Below are positions 50,331 through 59,673 of a stretch of DNA of 64,000 nt, piece after piece. Origin of the DNA: Mycobacterium heidelbergense (GTDB lineage Bacteria > Actinomycetota > Actinomycetes > Mycobacteriales > Mycobacteriaceae). A model generated the notes under the pieces. It did no database searches. It worked only from the letters and a program-made list of their open reading frames with translations, and was not told the origin of the DNA. A program made the translations under genes and the position numbers. Each line of letters begins with the position of its first letter. The first letter of the stretch is position 1. The stretch lies in NCBI RefSeq assembly GCF_010730745.1, contig NZ_AP022615.1, positions 248,001 to 312,000 of the forward strand, read 5' to 3'.

Positions 50331-51239
50331 TCAGCGCGACGCGCGGGCGGCGGGCGAGACCGCCAGGTAGTCGACCGCCAGCCCCAGCCCGCCCAGCTGC
50401 GACGGGTGGAAGCCCGGCCGGTAGTAGGCGCCGACGCCCCGCACGAATTTCATCGGCCCGGGCACCAGGCCCCGGCGCGCCGCCCTGAAGTAGTCGCGCC
50501 AGCGCGGCCTGGTCCCGGGCGGCAGGCACGGGTCCACCGAGTACAGGAACCGCACCCCGCGGATCCACAGCAGCAGCATGGCCGGCCCCACGACCAGCTG
50601 GGCGCGCGCCCGCCGCCAATACCCGGCCCGCAGGTGCTTCATGGTGTCGAAGGCGACCGCCTTGTGCTCGACCTCCTCGGCGCCGTGCCAGCGCAGCATG
50701 TCCAGCATCACCGGATCGGTGCCGATGGCGTCGTGCGCCGGCGAGTCCAGCACCCACTCGCCCAGGATGGCGGTGTAATGCTCGATCGCCGAGACGAACG
50801 ACACCTGCTCCAGCAGCCAGCTGTGCCGCCGCCGCGGCCCCCATCCGGGCCTGGGGCCCAGCAGCCTCCCGAACAGCCACGCGATCTGGTCGGTGTACGG
50901 GGTCAGGTCGACGCCCTGGGCGGCGAAGTGGGCGAGCACCCTCGAGTGCGCCTGGGAATGCAGGGCCTCCTGGCCGATGAAACCCTGCACGTCCAGCCGC
51001 AGCTGATCGTCCCTGATCAGCGGCAGCGCCTTCTTGAACACGTCGACGAAAAACTCTTCGCCCGCGGGCAGCAGCAGGTGCAGGACGTTGAGCATGTGAG
51101 TGGCAAACGGCTCGTTGGGCACGTAGTGAAACGGCAACGCCGCCCAGTCGAACTCGACGTCGCGCACCTCGAGGACGAGACGCTCGTGGTCCAGCGACGC
51201 GTCGTGCGGACCCGCTGCCTGATCGTCGACGGTGAACAT
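50331..51239 (-). CDS. Metal-dependent hydrolase (PF10118-type, Rv2777c-like)
   Basis: A 302-aa helical protein of the predicted metal-dependent hydrolase family. Conserved metal-binding candidates are the E-x2-H pairs in GQEALHSQAH, SAIEHYTA and GAEEVEHKAVAFD. The ATG at 51239 follows AGGGGG. It probably shares a transcript with the reductase gene downstream (44 nt gap). Substrate unknown. Confidence 0.86.
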   Translation of the reverse strand: MFTVDDQAAGPHDASLDHERLVLEVRDVEFDWAALPFHYVPNEPFATHMLNVLHLLLPAGEEFFVDVFKKALPLIRDDQLRLDVQGFIGQEALHSQAHSRVLAHFAAQGVDLTPYTDQIAWLFGRLLGPRPGWGPRRRHSWLLEQVSFVSAIEHYTAILGEWVLDSPAHDAIGTDPVMLDMLRWHGAEEVEHKAVAFDTMKHLRAGYWRRARAQLVVGPAMLLLWIRGVRFLYSVDPCLPPGTRPRWRDYFRAARRGLVPGPMKFVRGVGAYYRPGFHPSQLGGLGLAVDYLAVSPAARASR

Positions 51240-51332
51240 CGTGGCCCCCTACCCTTCCACCGCTGGCCAGTATAGGACTGATCGGTCAACGCGCCGTTTG
51301 CGGCGCCTTCGAGTGTTCTTCACACTTGAGGG

Positions 51333-52448
51333 ATGCGCGTCGGCGTCCCCACCGAGACCAAGAACAGCGAATTCAGGGTCGCCATCACGCCCGCCGGCGT
51401 CGCCGAACTGACCCGCCGCGGCCATGAGGTGCTCGTCCAGGCCGGCGCCGGGGAGGGGTCGGCGATTCCCGACACGGAGTTCAAGGCGGCGGGCGCCCAA
51501 CTGGCCGGCACCGCCGAACAGGTGTGGGCCGGCGCCGACCTGCTGCTCAAGGTCAAGGAACCGATACCGGCCGAGTACGGCCTGCTGCGGCGCGGCCAGG
51601 TGCTGTTCACGTTTCTGCATCTGGCCGCTTCGCGGGCGTGCACCGACGCGCTGTTGGCTTCCGGCGCAACGTCGATCGCGTACGAGACGGTCCAGGCCGC
51701 CGACGGGACGCTGCCGCTGCTGGCCCCGATGAGCGAGGTCGCCGGCCGGCTCTCCGCCCAGGTCGGGGCCTACCACCTGATGCGGACGCAGGGCGGGCGC
51801 GGCGTGCTGATGGGCGGGGTGCCGGGCGTCAAGGCCGCCGACGTGGTGGTGATCGGCGCCGGCACGGCCGGCTACAACGCGGCCCGGATCGCCGGCGGCA
51901 TGGGGGCATCCGTCATGGTCTTCGACGTCAACATCAACAAGCTGCGGCTGCTCGACGCGGAGTTCGGCGGCCACATCGGCACCCGCTACTCGTCGGCGTA
52001 CGAGCTCGAAGGCGCCGTCAAGCGCGCCGACCTGGTGATCGGTGCCGTCCTGGTGCCCGGCGCCAAGGCCCCCACGCTCGTCTCGAATTCCCTTGTCGCG
52101 CAGATGAAGCCGGGCGCGGTGCTGGTGGATATCTCCATCGACCAGGGCGGCTGTTTCGAGGATTCGCGGCCCACCACCCACGACCGGCCGACGTTCGCCG
52201 TGCACGACACGCTGTTCTACTGCGTGGCGAACATGCCCAGCGCGGTGCCGAAGACGTCGACCTTCGCGCTGACCAACGCGACCATGCCGTACGCGCTCAG
52301 GCTCGCCGACCGCGGGTGGCGGGCGGCGTGCCGGTCGGATCACGCGCTGGCCCACGGGCTTTCGACGCACGACGGGGCGCTGCTGTCCGAGCGGGTGGCC
52401 GCCGACCTCGGCCTGCCGTGCGCCGACCCGGCGAGCGTGTTGGCCTAA
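51333..52448 (+). CDS. ald: Alanine dehydrogenase
   Basis: Interconverts alanine and pyruvate/ammonia with NAD, and is linked to hypoxic adaptation in mycobacteria. The 371-aa protein has MRVGVPTETKNSEFRVAITP, the catalytic Lys/His regions (LFTFLHLAA), and NAD-binding VVIGAGTAGYNAARIAGGMG. The ATG at 51333 abuts GAGGG. In M. tuberculosis the regulator aldR lies next door; it is not present here. Confidence 0.97.
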   Translation: MRVGVPTETKNSEFRVAITPAGVAELTRRGHEVLVQAGAGEGSAIPDTEFKAAGAQLAGTAEQVWAGADLLLKVKEPIPAEYGLLRRGQVLFTFLHLAASRACTDALLASGATSIAYETVQAADGTLPLLAPMSEVAGRLSAQVGAYHLMRTQGGRGVLMGGVPGVKAADVVVIGAGTAGYNAARIAGGMGASVMVFDVNINKLRLLDAEFGGHIGTRYSSAYELEGAVKRADLVIGAVLVPGAKAPTLVSNSLVAQMKPGAVLVDISIDQGGCFEDSRPTTHDRPTFAVHDTLFYCVANMPSAVPKTSTFALTNATMPYALRLADRGWRAACRSDHALAHGLSTHDGALLSERVAADLGLPCADPASVLA

Positions 52449-53467
52449 CCGGCGAGGCCGGCGACGATGTCGGCCACCGGCCCGGGGCGCGCGTCCCGGA
52501 ACGCCGTGCCCGCCCAGAGGGCCATCCCGTTCGGGTCCTCCCAGGCGGCCGCCGCCTCCCGGATGGGCAGCGTCATCTGGTTGACCTCGGGATAGCCCAG
52601 CGGGGCCACGTTGTCGAGCAGGCGGATGAATTCGTTCTCCAGGCCGCGCGCGTATCGGCCCGAGAACGCGCGCGTGACGATGGTCTTGCCGAAGAGCTGA
52701 TTCTTCATCGCGGTGCGATGCGCCTGGCTGGTGCCGGCCTCGTCGCTGAGCAGCAGCGCGGTGCCGACCTGGACGGCCACGGCCCCCCGGCGCAGCACGC
52801 CGGCGACGTCCTCGGCGGTGCCCAGCCCGCCCGCCGCGATGATCGGGACGTCGCGGTGCGCCCGGTGGATCCGGTCGATCAGGTCGCGCAGCGACTCGGC
52901 GCCGGGCTCCATGTCCGGCGCGAAGGTGCCGCGGTGCCCGCCGGCGCCCGGGCCCTGCACCACCAGGCTGTCCGCCCCGGCGGCGACGGCCACCCCGGCC
53001 TCGTAGGCCGACGTCACCGTGATCATCACCAACAGGCCCAGCGCGCCCAGCCAGCGGATCACGTCCGGCGGCGGCACGCCGAAGGTGAAGGACACCAGCT
53101 CGGGGCGCACGTCCGCGACCACCTCGAGCTTGCGCCCCCAGTCGTCGTCGTCACCGTACTCGGGCCGGCCCACCTCCACCTGGTAGTGCTCGGCGATCCC
53201 CTCGAGTTCGTCCGCGTAGTAGTCCAGCGCCACCCAGTCGGCGACGCTGGGCTGGGGCACGAAGAGGTTGACGCCCAGCGGGCCGGTGGTCAACGCGCGC
53301 GCGGCGGCGATGTCGGCGGCGAACCGGTCCGCGCTCAGGTACCCGCCGGGGATGAAGCCGAGCCCGCCGGCGTTGGAGACCGCCGCGGCCAACGCCGGCG
53401 TGCCGGGGCCGCCGGCCATCGGCGCACCCACGATGGGCACCGCGATATCCCAAAAGCCGAGTACCAT
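52445..53467 (-). CDS. Nitronate monooxygenase (2-nitropropane dioxygenase) family protein (Rv2781c-like)
   Basis: A 340-aa FMN-dependent TIM-barrel protein. PIVGAPMAGGPGTPALAAAV, DSLVVQGPGAGGHRG (with the active-site His) and IIAAGGLGTAEDV are the family motifs. The stop overlaps ald by 4 nt (convergent). Likely detoxifies alkyl nitronates such as propionate-3-nitronate (family role). Confidence 0.92.
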   Translation of the reverse strand: MVLGFWDIAVPIVGAPMAGGPGTPALAAAVSNAGGLGFIPGGYLSADRFAADIAAARALTTGPLGVNLFVPQPSVADWVALDYYADELEGIAEHYQVEVGRPEYGDDDDWGRKLEVVADVRPELVSFTFGVPPPDVIRWLGALGLLVMITVTSAYEAGVAVAAGADSLVVQGPGAGGHRGTFAPDMEPGAESLRDLIDRIHRAHRDVPIIAAGGLGTAEDVAGVLRRGAVAVQVGTALLLSDEAGTSQAHRTAMKNQLFGKTIVTRAFSGRYARGLENEFIRLLDNVAPLGYPEVNQMTLPIREAAAAWEDPNGMALWAGTAFRDARPGPVADIVAGLAG

Positions 53468-53527
53468 TCGGCTAGTCCGCCAACGGCGAGCGCCGGCACG
53501 GCGCGAGTGAGGAGGCGGACATTTGAG

Positions 53528-54895
53528 CTACCCTACCATCGCCCGAAGTTGTTGGGGCAGCGATCGTTTCGAGGCGTACGGCCCCAGAACGGCGGCGGCG
53601 TAGCGCTTGCCGAGCAGGCGGCGGGCCACCGCGTTGACCTCCTCGACGGTCACCTCGTCGATCTGTCGCAGGGTGTGCTCGATGCTGCGGTGCTTGCCGT
53701 AGTTCAGCTCGCTGCGCCCGAGGCGGCTCATCCGGGAGCTGGAATCCTCCAGCCCGAGGACCAGCCCGCCGCGCAACGAGCCCTTGGCGATGCGGCATTC
53801 GGCCTCGGTGAGGCCCTCGCGCGCCACCGATTCGAGCACCTCACCGGTCACCCGCATCACGTCGGCGAAACGCTCCGGCAGGCACGCCGCATACACCGAC
53901 AGCGCGCCGCCGTCGGCGAAGATGTCCAGCGCCGAGTAGACCGAATAGGCCAGCCCGCGCAGCTCCCGAACCTCCTGGAACAGCCGCGAACTCAGGCCGC
54001 CGCCCAGCGCGGTGTGCAGCACCGACAGCGCCCAGCGGTGCTCCCAGCCGCGCCCGGGGGTGCGCACCCCCAGCGACACGTGGGTCTGCTCGGCGTCCCG
54101 GTTGACCAGCGCCAGCCCGGGCCGGCCGGGCACCCGCCCGGCGCCCTTGCGGGGGGCGACGGGCTGCCGGCCGCGCACCAGGTGCGGCCCGAAATGCTCG
54201 CGCACCAACGCGACCACCTCGTCGTGGTCGACGTTGCCGGCCACCGCGACGACCATCCGCTCCGGGGTGTAGCGCCGCACGTGAAACGAGTGCAGCTGCG
54301 CCCGCGTCATCGCCGACACCGACCGCGCGGTGCCGATCACCGGGCGGCCCACCGGGTGGTCGCCGAACAGCGCCGCCAGGAACATGTCGCCCAGCGCGTC
54401 CTCGGGGTCGTCGTCGCGCATCGCGATCTCCTCGAGGACGACGTCGCGTTCCAGCTCGACATCCCCGGCGGCGCAGCGGCCGTTGAGCACCACGTCGGCG
54501 ACCAGGTCGATGGCCAGTTCCAGGTCGCTGTCGAGCACGTGCGCGTAGTAGCAGGTGTGCTCCTTGGCGGTGAACGCGTTCAGCTCCCCGCCGACGGCGT
54601 CCATCGCCTGCGCGATGCCCACGGCCGTGCGGGTCGGGGTCGACTTGAACAGCAGGTGCTCCAGGAAGTGCGCCGCCCCCGCCACGGTGGCGCCCTCGTC
54701 GCGCGATCCGACGCCCACCCAGACCCCGACCGACGCGGAGCGCACCGCGGGCAGGTACTCGGTGACCACCCGCAGGCCGCCCGGCAGCGTGGTGCGGCGC
54801 AGTGCGGCCTGATGTTCGGGTTTTGCCGCGGCGACGTACTTGCCCCGCCGCAGCGCGGGATCCGCTGCTGGCCCCCGAGGATCAGCTAACGGCAT
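53528..54895 (-). CDS. pepR: Zinc metalloprotease, M16 family (PepR)
   Basis: A 455-aa M16B peptidase. The inverted zinc motif HxxEH is in AAHFLEHLLFK, with the third ligand Glu in the DVVLEEIAMRDDDPED region. The second, inactive half has the R/Y pair (LRGLAYSVYS). The ATG at 54895 overlaps the gpsI end by 14 nt. pepR follows gpsI as in M. tuberculosis. Substrate unknown. Confidence 0.93.
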   Translation of the reverse strand: MPLADPRGPAADPALRRGKYVAAAKPEHQAALRRTTLPGGLRVVTEYLPAVRSASVGVWVGVGSRDEGATVAGAAHFLEHLLFKSTPTRTAVGIAQAMDAVGGELNAFTAKEHTCYYAHVLDSDLELAIDLVADVVLNGRCAAGDVELERDVVLEEIAMRDDDPEDALGDMFLAALFGDHPVGRPVIGTARSVSAMTRAQLHSFHVRRYTPERMVVAVAGNVDHDEVVALVREHFGPHLVRGRQPVAPRKGAGRVPGRPGLALVNRDAEQTHVSLGVRTPGRGWEHRWALSVLHTALGGGLSSRLFQEVRELRGLAYSVYSALDIFADGGALSVYAACLPERFADVMRVTGEVLESVAREGLTEAECRIAKGSLRGGLVLGLEDSSSRMSRLGRSELNYGKHRSIEHTLRQIDEVTVEEVNAVARRLLGKRYAAAVLGPYASKRSLPQQLRAMVG

Positions 54896-57167
54896 CGGCG
54901 GGCGCGGTCTCCTGAGGAGCCCCGGCATCGGCGGGGGCAGCATCCGCTGAATCCTCGTCGGCCACCAGGACCAACGAGATCTTGCCCCGCTTGTCGATGT
55001 CGGCGATCTCGACCCGCAGCTTGTCGCCGACGTGCACGACGTCCTCGACCTTCGCGATGCGCTTGCCCCTGCCCAGTTTGGAGATGTGCACCAGGCCGTC
55101 ACGCCCGGGCAGCAGCGACACGAAAGCGCCGAAATCCGTTGTCTTGACCACGGTTCCGAGGAATCTCTCGCCCACCGTCGGCAGCTGCGGGTTGGCGATC
55201 GCGTTGATCCGGTCGATCGCGGCCTGCGCCGAGGGCCCGTCGGTGGCGCCGACGAACACGGTGCCGTCGTCCTCGATGGAGATCTGCGCGCCGGTCTCCT
55301 CGGTGATCGAGTTGATGACCTTGCCCTTGGGGCCGATGACCTCACCGATCTTGTCCACCGGGACCTTGATGGTGGTCACCCGCGGGGCGTACGGGCTCAT
55401 CTCGTCGGGTGCGTCGATGGCCTCGGCCATGACCTCGAGGATCGTCAGGCGCGCGTCCTTGGCCTGCGCGAGGGCGCCCGCCAGGACCTGGGAGGGGATG
55501 CCGTCGAGCTTGGTGTCCAGCTGCAGCGCGGTGACGAAGTCCTTGGTGCCGGCGACCTTGAAGTCCATGTCGCCGAACGCGTCCTCGGCGCCGAGGATGT
55601 CGGTCAGGGTGACGAAGCGGCGCTCGGTCTTGCCGTCAACTTCTATGTCGTCGGAGACCAAACCCATCGCGATACCCGCCACCGGCGCCTTGAGCGGCAC
55701 CCCGGCGTTGAACAGGGCCAGCGTGGACGCGCACACCGAGCCCATCGAGGTGGAGCCGTTGGAGCCCAGCGCCTCGGACACCTGGCGGATGGCGTACGGG
55801 AATTCCTCGACGCTGGGCAGCACCGGGATCAGGGCCCGCTCGGCCAGCGCGCCGTGCCCGATCTCGCGCCGCTTGGGCGAGCCGACCCGGCCGGTCTCGC
55901 CGGTGGAGAACGGCGGGAAGTTGTAGTGGTGCATGTACCGCTTGGACGTCTCGGGCCCGAGCGAGTCGATCTGCTGGGCCATCTTGACCATGTCGAGCGT
56001 GGTGACCCCGAGGATCTGGGTCTCGCCGCGCTCGAACAGCGCGCTGCCGTGCGCGCGCGGAACGACGGCGACCTCGGCCGACAGGGCGCGGATGTCGGTG
56101 ATGCCGCGGCCGTCGATGCGGAAGTGGTCGGTCAGGATGCGCTGCCGGACCAGCTTCTTGGTCAGCGACCGGAACGCGGCGCCGACCTCCTTTTCGCGGC
56201 CCGCGAAGGTTGCAGAGTCCCCAGTGAGCCGCTGCAGCACCTGGGCCTTGAGCTCGTCGGTGCGCTCGTTGCGTTCGGCCTTGCCGCTGATGGTCAGCGC
56301 AGCGGCCAGCTCGTCGGTGGCCACCGAGGACACCGAGTAGTAGACGTCGTCGCCGTAGTCGGGGAACGTCGGGTAGTCCGCGGTCGGCTTCGCGGCCGCG
56401 TTGGCGAGCTCCTGCTGCGCGGCGCACAGCGCGGCGATGAACGGCTTGGCCGCCTCCAGGCCTTGGGCCACAACGGTTTCCGTCGGTGCCTGGGCGCCGC
56501 CCTCGACGAGCTCGATGACGTTCTCGGTGGCCTCGGCCTCGACCATCATGATCGCGACATCGGAACCATCGGCTGTGTCTACTAAGCGGCCCGCCACCAC
56601 CATGTCGAACACGGCCCGCTCGAGCTGCTCGACGGTCGGGAAGGCGACCCAGGTGCCGTCGATGAGCGCCACCCGGACGGCGCCGATGGGGCCGGAGAAC
56701 GGTAGCCCGCTCAGCTGGGTGGACGCCGACGCGGCGTTGATGGCCAGCACGTCGTACAGGTCGTTGGGGTCCAGGCTCAGGATCGTGACCACGACCTGGA
56801 TCTCGTTGCGCAGGCCGTCGACGAACGACGGGCGCAGCGGGCGGTCGATGAGCCGGCAGGTCAGGATGGCGTCGGTGGACGGGCGCCCCTCGCGGCGGAA
56901 GAACGAGCCGGGGATGCGGCCGGCGGCATACATCCGCTCCTCGACGTCGACGGTCAGCGGGAAGAAGTCGAAGTGCTCCTTGGGGCTCTTGCTGGCGGTG
57001 GTCGCCGACAGCAGCATGTTCTCGTCGTCCAGGTAGGCGACCACCGCGCCGGCGGCCTGCTGGGCCAGCCGGCCGGTCTCGAAACGCACGGTGCGGGTGC
57101 CGAAGCTCCCGTTGTCGATGGTGGCGGTTGCCTCGAACACGCCCTCTTCAATTTCAGCGACAGACAT
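54882..57167 (-). CDS. gpsI: Polynucleotide phosphorylase (GpsI/PNPase)
   Basis: A 761-aa 3'-5' phosphorolytic exoribonuclease. Two RNase PH-like domains (the second with TGETGRVGSPKRREIGHGAL-type motif; key GETGRVGSPKRREIGHG) are followed by a KH domain (VIGPKGKVINSITEETG) and an S1 domain (FGAFVSLLPGRDGLVHIS). The C-terminal tail is acidic/Ala-rich. The ATG at 57167 (MSVAEIEEGVFEAT) is chosen over a long frame to 57386 that lacks homology. Confidence 0.96.
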   Translation of the reverse strand: MSVAEIEEGVFEATATIDNGSFGTRTVRFETGRLAQQAAGAVVAYLDDENMLLSATTASKSPKEHFDFFPLTVDVEERMYAAGRIPGSFFRREGRPSTDAILTCRLIDRPLRPSFVDGLRNEIQVVVTILSLDPNDLYDVLAINAASASTQLSGLPFSGPIGAVRVALIDGTWVAFPTVEQLERAVFDMVVAGRLVDTADGSDVAIMMVEAEATENVIELVEGGAQAPTETVVAQGLEAAKPFIAALCAAQQELANAAAKPTADYPTFPDYGDDVYYSVSSVATDELAAALTISGKAERNERTDELKAQVLQRLTGDSATFAGREKEVGAAFRSLTKKLVRQRILTDHFRIDGRGITDIRALSAEVAVVPRAHGSALFERGETQILGVTTLDMVKMAQQIDSLGPETSKRYMHHYNFPPFSTGETGRVGSPKRREIGHGALAERALIPVLPSVEEFPYAIRQVSEALGSNGSTSMGSVCASTLALFNAGVPLKAPVAGIAMGLVSDDIEVDGKTERRFVTLTDILGAEDAFGDMDFKVAGTKDFVTALQLDTKLDGIPSQVLAGALAQAKDARLTILEVMAEAIDAPDEMSPYAPRVTTIKVPVDKIGEVIGPKGKVINSITEETGAQISIEDDGTVFVGATDGPSAQAAIDRINAIANPQLPTVGERFLGTVVKTTDFGAFVSLLPGRDGLVHISKLGRGKRIAKVEDVVHVGDKLRVEIADIDKRGKISLVLVADEDSADAAPADAGAPQETAPADAVS

Positions 57168-57438
57168 AGCCGTCCGTACTGCCTCTCTCACGTTATTCAG
57201 CTTTTTCGCGTCGTCACGCGCAGAACAGGGGCAACCCCACGAGCAAAGTCTGAATGCGGCTACGGCCATCGATCGAAGCGGCCGACCCACCCCAGATCCG
57301 GGGAGCCCGGCAGCCACTACCGAAGACCGCCCGATGCAGACCGGGCTGCTCCCGTGCGACATGCGCGTGACACGCTGGAACGGCACGCGCGGATCTGCGC
57401 GGACCGCACCGTCTGCTCGGGCCTAACCGGCCCAGAAC

Positions 57439-57479
57439 GCCCCCACTCTACACGGGCGAACTTCGCCCGCTCTGGGGGC
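57439..57479 (-). terminator. Nested hairpin after rpsO
   Basis: GCCCCCA (57439-57445) pairs with TGGGGGC (57473-57479), enclosing a CGGGCG-AACTT-CGCCCG hairpin (57453-57469). It begins 18 nt past the rpsO stop. The remaining 57168-57438 region up to gpsI holds no gene I can support and forms the gpsI leader. Confidence 0.6.
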
Positions 57480-57496
57480 TCGAGACTCGCCGGGCG

Positions 57497-57766
57497 TCAG
57501 CGACGCAGGCCTAGCCGCTCGACCAGCGAGCGGTACCGCTCCACGTCGATCTGGGACACGTATTTGAGCAGCCGGCGCCGCCGCCCCACCAGCAGCAGCA
57601 ATCCCCGCCGCGAGTGGTGGTCGTGCTTGTGCACCTTGAGGTGCTCGGTCAGGTCGGCGATCCGCTTGGTCAGCAGCGCGACCTGCGCCTCCGGGGAACC
57701 GGTGTCGGTCTCGTGCAGGCCGTAGGAGCCCAGGATTTCCTTTTTCTGCTCGGCTGTCAGCGCCAC
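57497..57766 (-). CDS. rpsO: 30S ribosomal protein S15
   Basis: An 89-aa primary 16S rRNA-binding protein. It has the family pattern ETDTGSPEAQVALLTKRIADL, HKHDHHSRRGLLLLVGRRRR and the LLKYVSQIDVERYRSLVERLGLRR C-terminus. The GTG at 57766 follows GGAG. It is upstream of gpsI, the classic rpsO-pnp order; lppU of M. tuberculosis is absent between them. Confidence 0.98.
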   Translation of the reverse strand: MALTAEQKKEILGSYGLHETDTGSPEAQVALLTKRIADLTEHLKVHKHDHHSRRGLLLLVGRRRRLLKYVSQIDVERYRSLVERLGLRR

Positions 57767-57851
57767 GAAGCATCTCCATCAATCGGTCCGCGATGTCAAT
57801 TCAGAGCGCGGCCACCGCGAACCGCAGCACGCGCCGATGTCGCCCGGGAGT

Positions 57852-58835
57852 CTAGCAGCCGGGCAGCAGGGCGCGCGCCCGCTCGGTGTCCCCGCCCATC
57901 GCGGCGACGAGATCTTTCACCGAGTCGAACTTGCGCTGGCCGCGGATGCGGGCGACGAAGTCCAGGGCGACGTGCTGGCCGTACAGGTCGGCGGCGGTGT
58001 CGAGGACGAAAGCCTCGACGGTGCGGGTGCGCCCGGAAAAGGTCGGGTTGGTGCCGACGGACACGGCGGCCTGGTAGCGCTCGCCCGGGACCATCGCCCC
58101 GGGGGCCCCCGCCCCCTGACCGTGCCCGAGCACGGTGAACCAGGCGGCGTACACGCCGTCGGCCGGGATGGCCGAATACATCGGCGGCGCGACGTTCGCG
58201 GTGGGAAAGCCCAGCTCGGCGCCCCGCCCGTGGCCCCGGACCACGACGCCCTCGACGCGGTGCGGGCGGCCGAGCGCCTCCGTGGCCGCCACCATGTCGC
58301 CGGCGTCCACGCAGGACCGGATGTAGGTGGAGGAGAACGTCACGGTCTCATTGCTGTGGTGTTCGGACAGCAGCGACATCGCCTCGACCGCGAACCCGAA
58401 CCGCTCGCCGGCGCGGCGCAGGGTGTCGACGTTGCCGGCCGCCTTCTTGCCGAAGGTGAAGTTCTCCCCCACCACCACCTCCACCACGTGCAGGTTTTCC
58501 ACCAGCAGCTCGTGGACATAGCGGTCGGGGGTGAGCTTCATGAAATCGCTGGTGAACGGCATCACCAGGAAGACGTCGATGCCCAGCTCTTCGACGAGTT
58601 CGGCGCGCCGGGTCAGCGTCGTCAGCTGCGCCGGGTGGCTGCCGGGATAGACCACTTCCATCGGGTGCGGGTCGAACGTCATCAGCACGGCCGGCACGTT
58701 GCGCGCCCGCCCGGCTTTCACCGCGTGCGCGATCAGTTCGGCGTGGCCGCGATGCACGCCGTCGAACACCCCGATGGTGAGCACGCATCTGCCCCAGTCC
58801 GTGGGGATCTCCTCCTGGCCACGCCACCGCTGCAC
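57852..58835 (-). CDS. ribF: Bifunctional riboflavin kinase/FMN adenylyltransferase
   Basis: Makes FMN and FAD from riboflavin. The 327-aa protein has an N-terminal nucleotidyltransferase domain (LTIGVFDGVHRGHAELI, with GxFDGxHxGH; SSTYIRSCVDAGD) and a C-terminal kinase domain (GRGAELGFPTANV; NPTFSGRTRTVEAFVL). The GTG at 58835 starts VQRWRG; an ATG at 58880 would add 15 Arg-rich residues and intrude on the divergent sirR promoter. Confidence 0.94.
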   Translation of the reverse strand: MQRWRGQEEIPTDWGRCVLTIGVFDGVHRGHAELIAHAVKAGRARNVPAVLMTFDPHPMEVVYPGSHPAQLTTLTRRAELVEELGIDVFLVMPFTSDFMKLTPDRYVHELLVENLHVVEVVVGENFTFGKKAAGNVDTLRRAGERFGFAVEAMSLLSEHHSNETVTFSSTYIRSCVDAGDMVAATEALGRPHRVEGVVVRGHGRGAELGFPTANVAPPMYSAIPADGVYAAWFTVLGHGQGAGAPGAMVPGERYQAAVSVGTNPTFSGRTRTVEAFVLDTAADLYGQHVALDFVARIRGQRKFDSVKDLVAAMGGDTERARALLPGC

Positions 58836-58921
58836 GACCGCAAGCCTACGGCGCCGACACGGTCGATGGCGTGGCGGCATCGCGCCTGCGCCGGGCGCAC
58901 CGAGAACCTAAACTTCTGCTT

Positions 58922-59626
58922 GTGAGGGCTGACGACGAGCCTGGCGGTATCACCGCGGTCGGTCAGGACTACCTGAAGGTCATCTGGAATGCCCAGGAGT
59001 GGTCCCCGGACGGGGGGCCCGCGAAGGTGAGCACCAAGATGCTGGCCTCGAAGATCGGGGTGTCGGCCAGCACGGCGTCGGAGTCGATCCGCAAGCTGGC
59101 CGAGCAGGGCCTGGTCGATCACGAGAAGTATGGCGCGGTGACCCTGACCGCGGCCGGGCGGCGCGCGGCGCTCGAGGTGGTGCGCCGGCACCGGCTGCTG
59201 GAGACGTTTTTGGTTGAGGAGCTCGGCTACGGCTGGGACGAGGTTCACGACGAGGCCGAGGTGCTCGAGCACGCGGTGTCGGATCGGCTGGTGGCCCGCA
59301 TCGACGCGAAGCTGGGGTTCCCGCGGCGCGACCCGCACGGCGACCCGATCCCGGCCTCCGACGGGCAGGTGCCCACGCCGCCGGCCCGCCAGCTGTGGGC
59401 GTGCGGCGACGGGGAAACCGGGACGGTGGCCCGCATCTCCGACGCCGATCCGGAGATGCTGCGCTATTTCACCGACGTCGGGATCAACCTCGATTCGCGG
59501 CTGCGGGTGCTGACCCGCCGGGAGTTCGCCGGCATGATCTCGGTGGCGATCGAGTCCGCCGACGGCGCCGAGAGCACCGTCGACCTGGGTAGTCCCGCGG
59601 CGCGGGCGATCTGGGTGGTGGCGTAG
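58922..59626 (+). CDS. sirR: DtxR/MntR-family metal-dependent repressor SirR
   Basis: A 234-aa metal-responsive repressor. The winged HTH covers about 10-75 (MLASKIGVSASTASESIRKL). The dimerisation domain contains the metal ligands (RRHRLLETFLVEELGY; DEVHDEAEVLEHAVSDRL). The C-terminal FeoA/SH3-like domain begins near 150. TAAACT ends 7 nt before the GTG (leaderless). The M. tuberculosis neighbour Rv2787 is absent. Confidence 0.93.
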   Translation: MRADDEPGGITAVGQDYLKVIWNAQEWSPDGGPAKVSTKMLASKIGVSASTASESIRKLAEQGLVDHEKYGAVTLTAAGRRAALEVVRRHRLLETFLVEELGYGWDEVHDEAEVLEHAVSDRLVARIDAKLGFPRRDPHGDPIPASDGQVPTPPARQLWACGDGETGTVARISDADPEMLRYFTDVGINLDSRLRVLTRREFAGMISVAIESADGAESTVDLGSPAARAIWVVA

Positions 59627-59632
59627 CTTTCG

Positions 59633-59671
59633 TTCGCCGCTTTCCTTCGCCGCTTTCTTTCGCCGCTTTCC
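59633..59671. repeat. Three tandem 13-bp repeats
   Basis: TTCGCCGCTTTCC-type units at 59633-59645, 59646-59658 and 59659-59671, the middle unit ending in T. They sit between the sirR stop and the inverted repeat at 59674-59735. Confidence 0.8.
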
Positions 59672-59673
59672 TT

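Noticed and set aside
51524..54889. 1121-aa plus-strand open frame
   Set aside because: Antisense/off-frame shadow over ald, the nitronate monooxygenase and pepR, each with clear family motifs.
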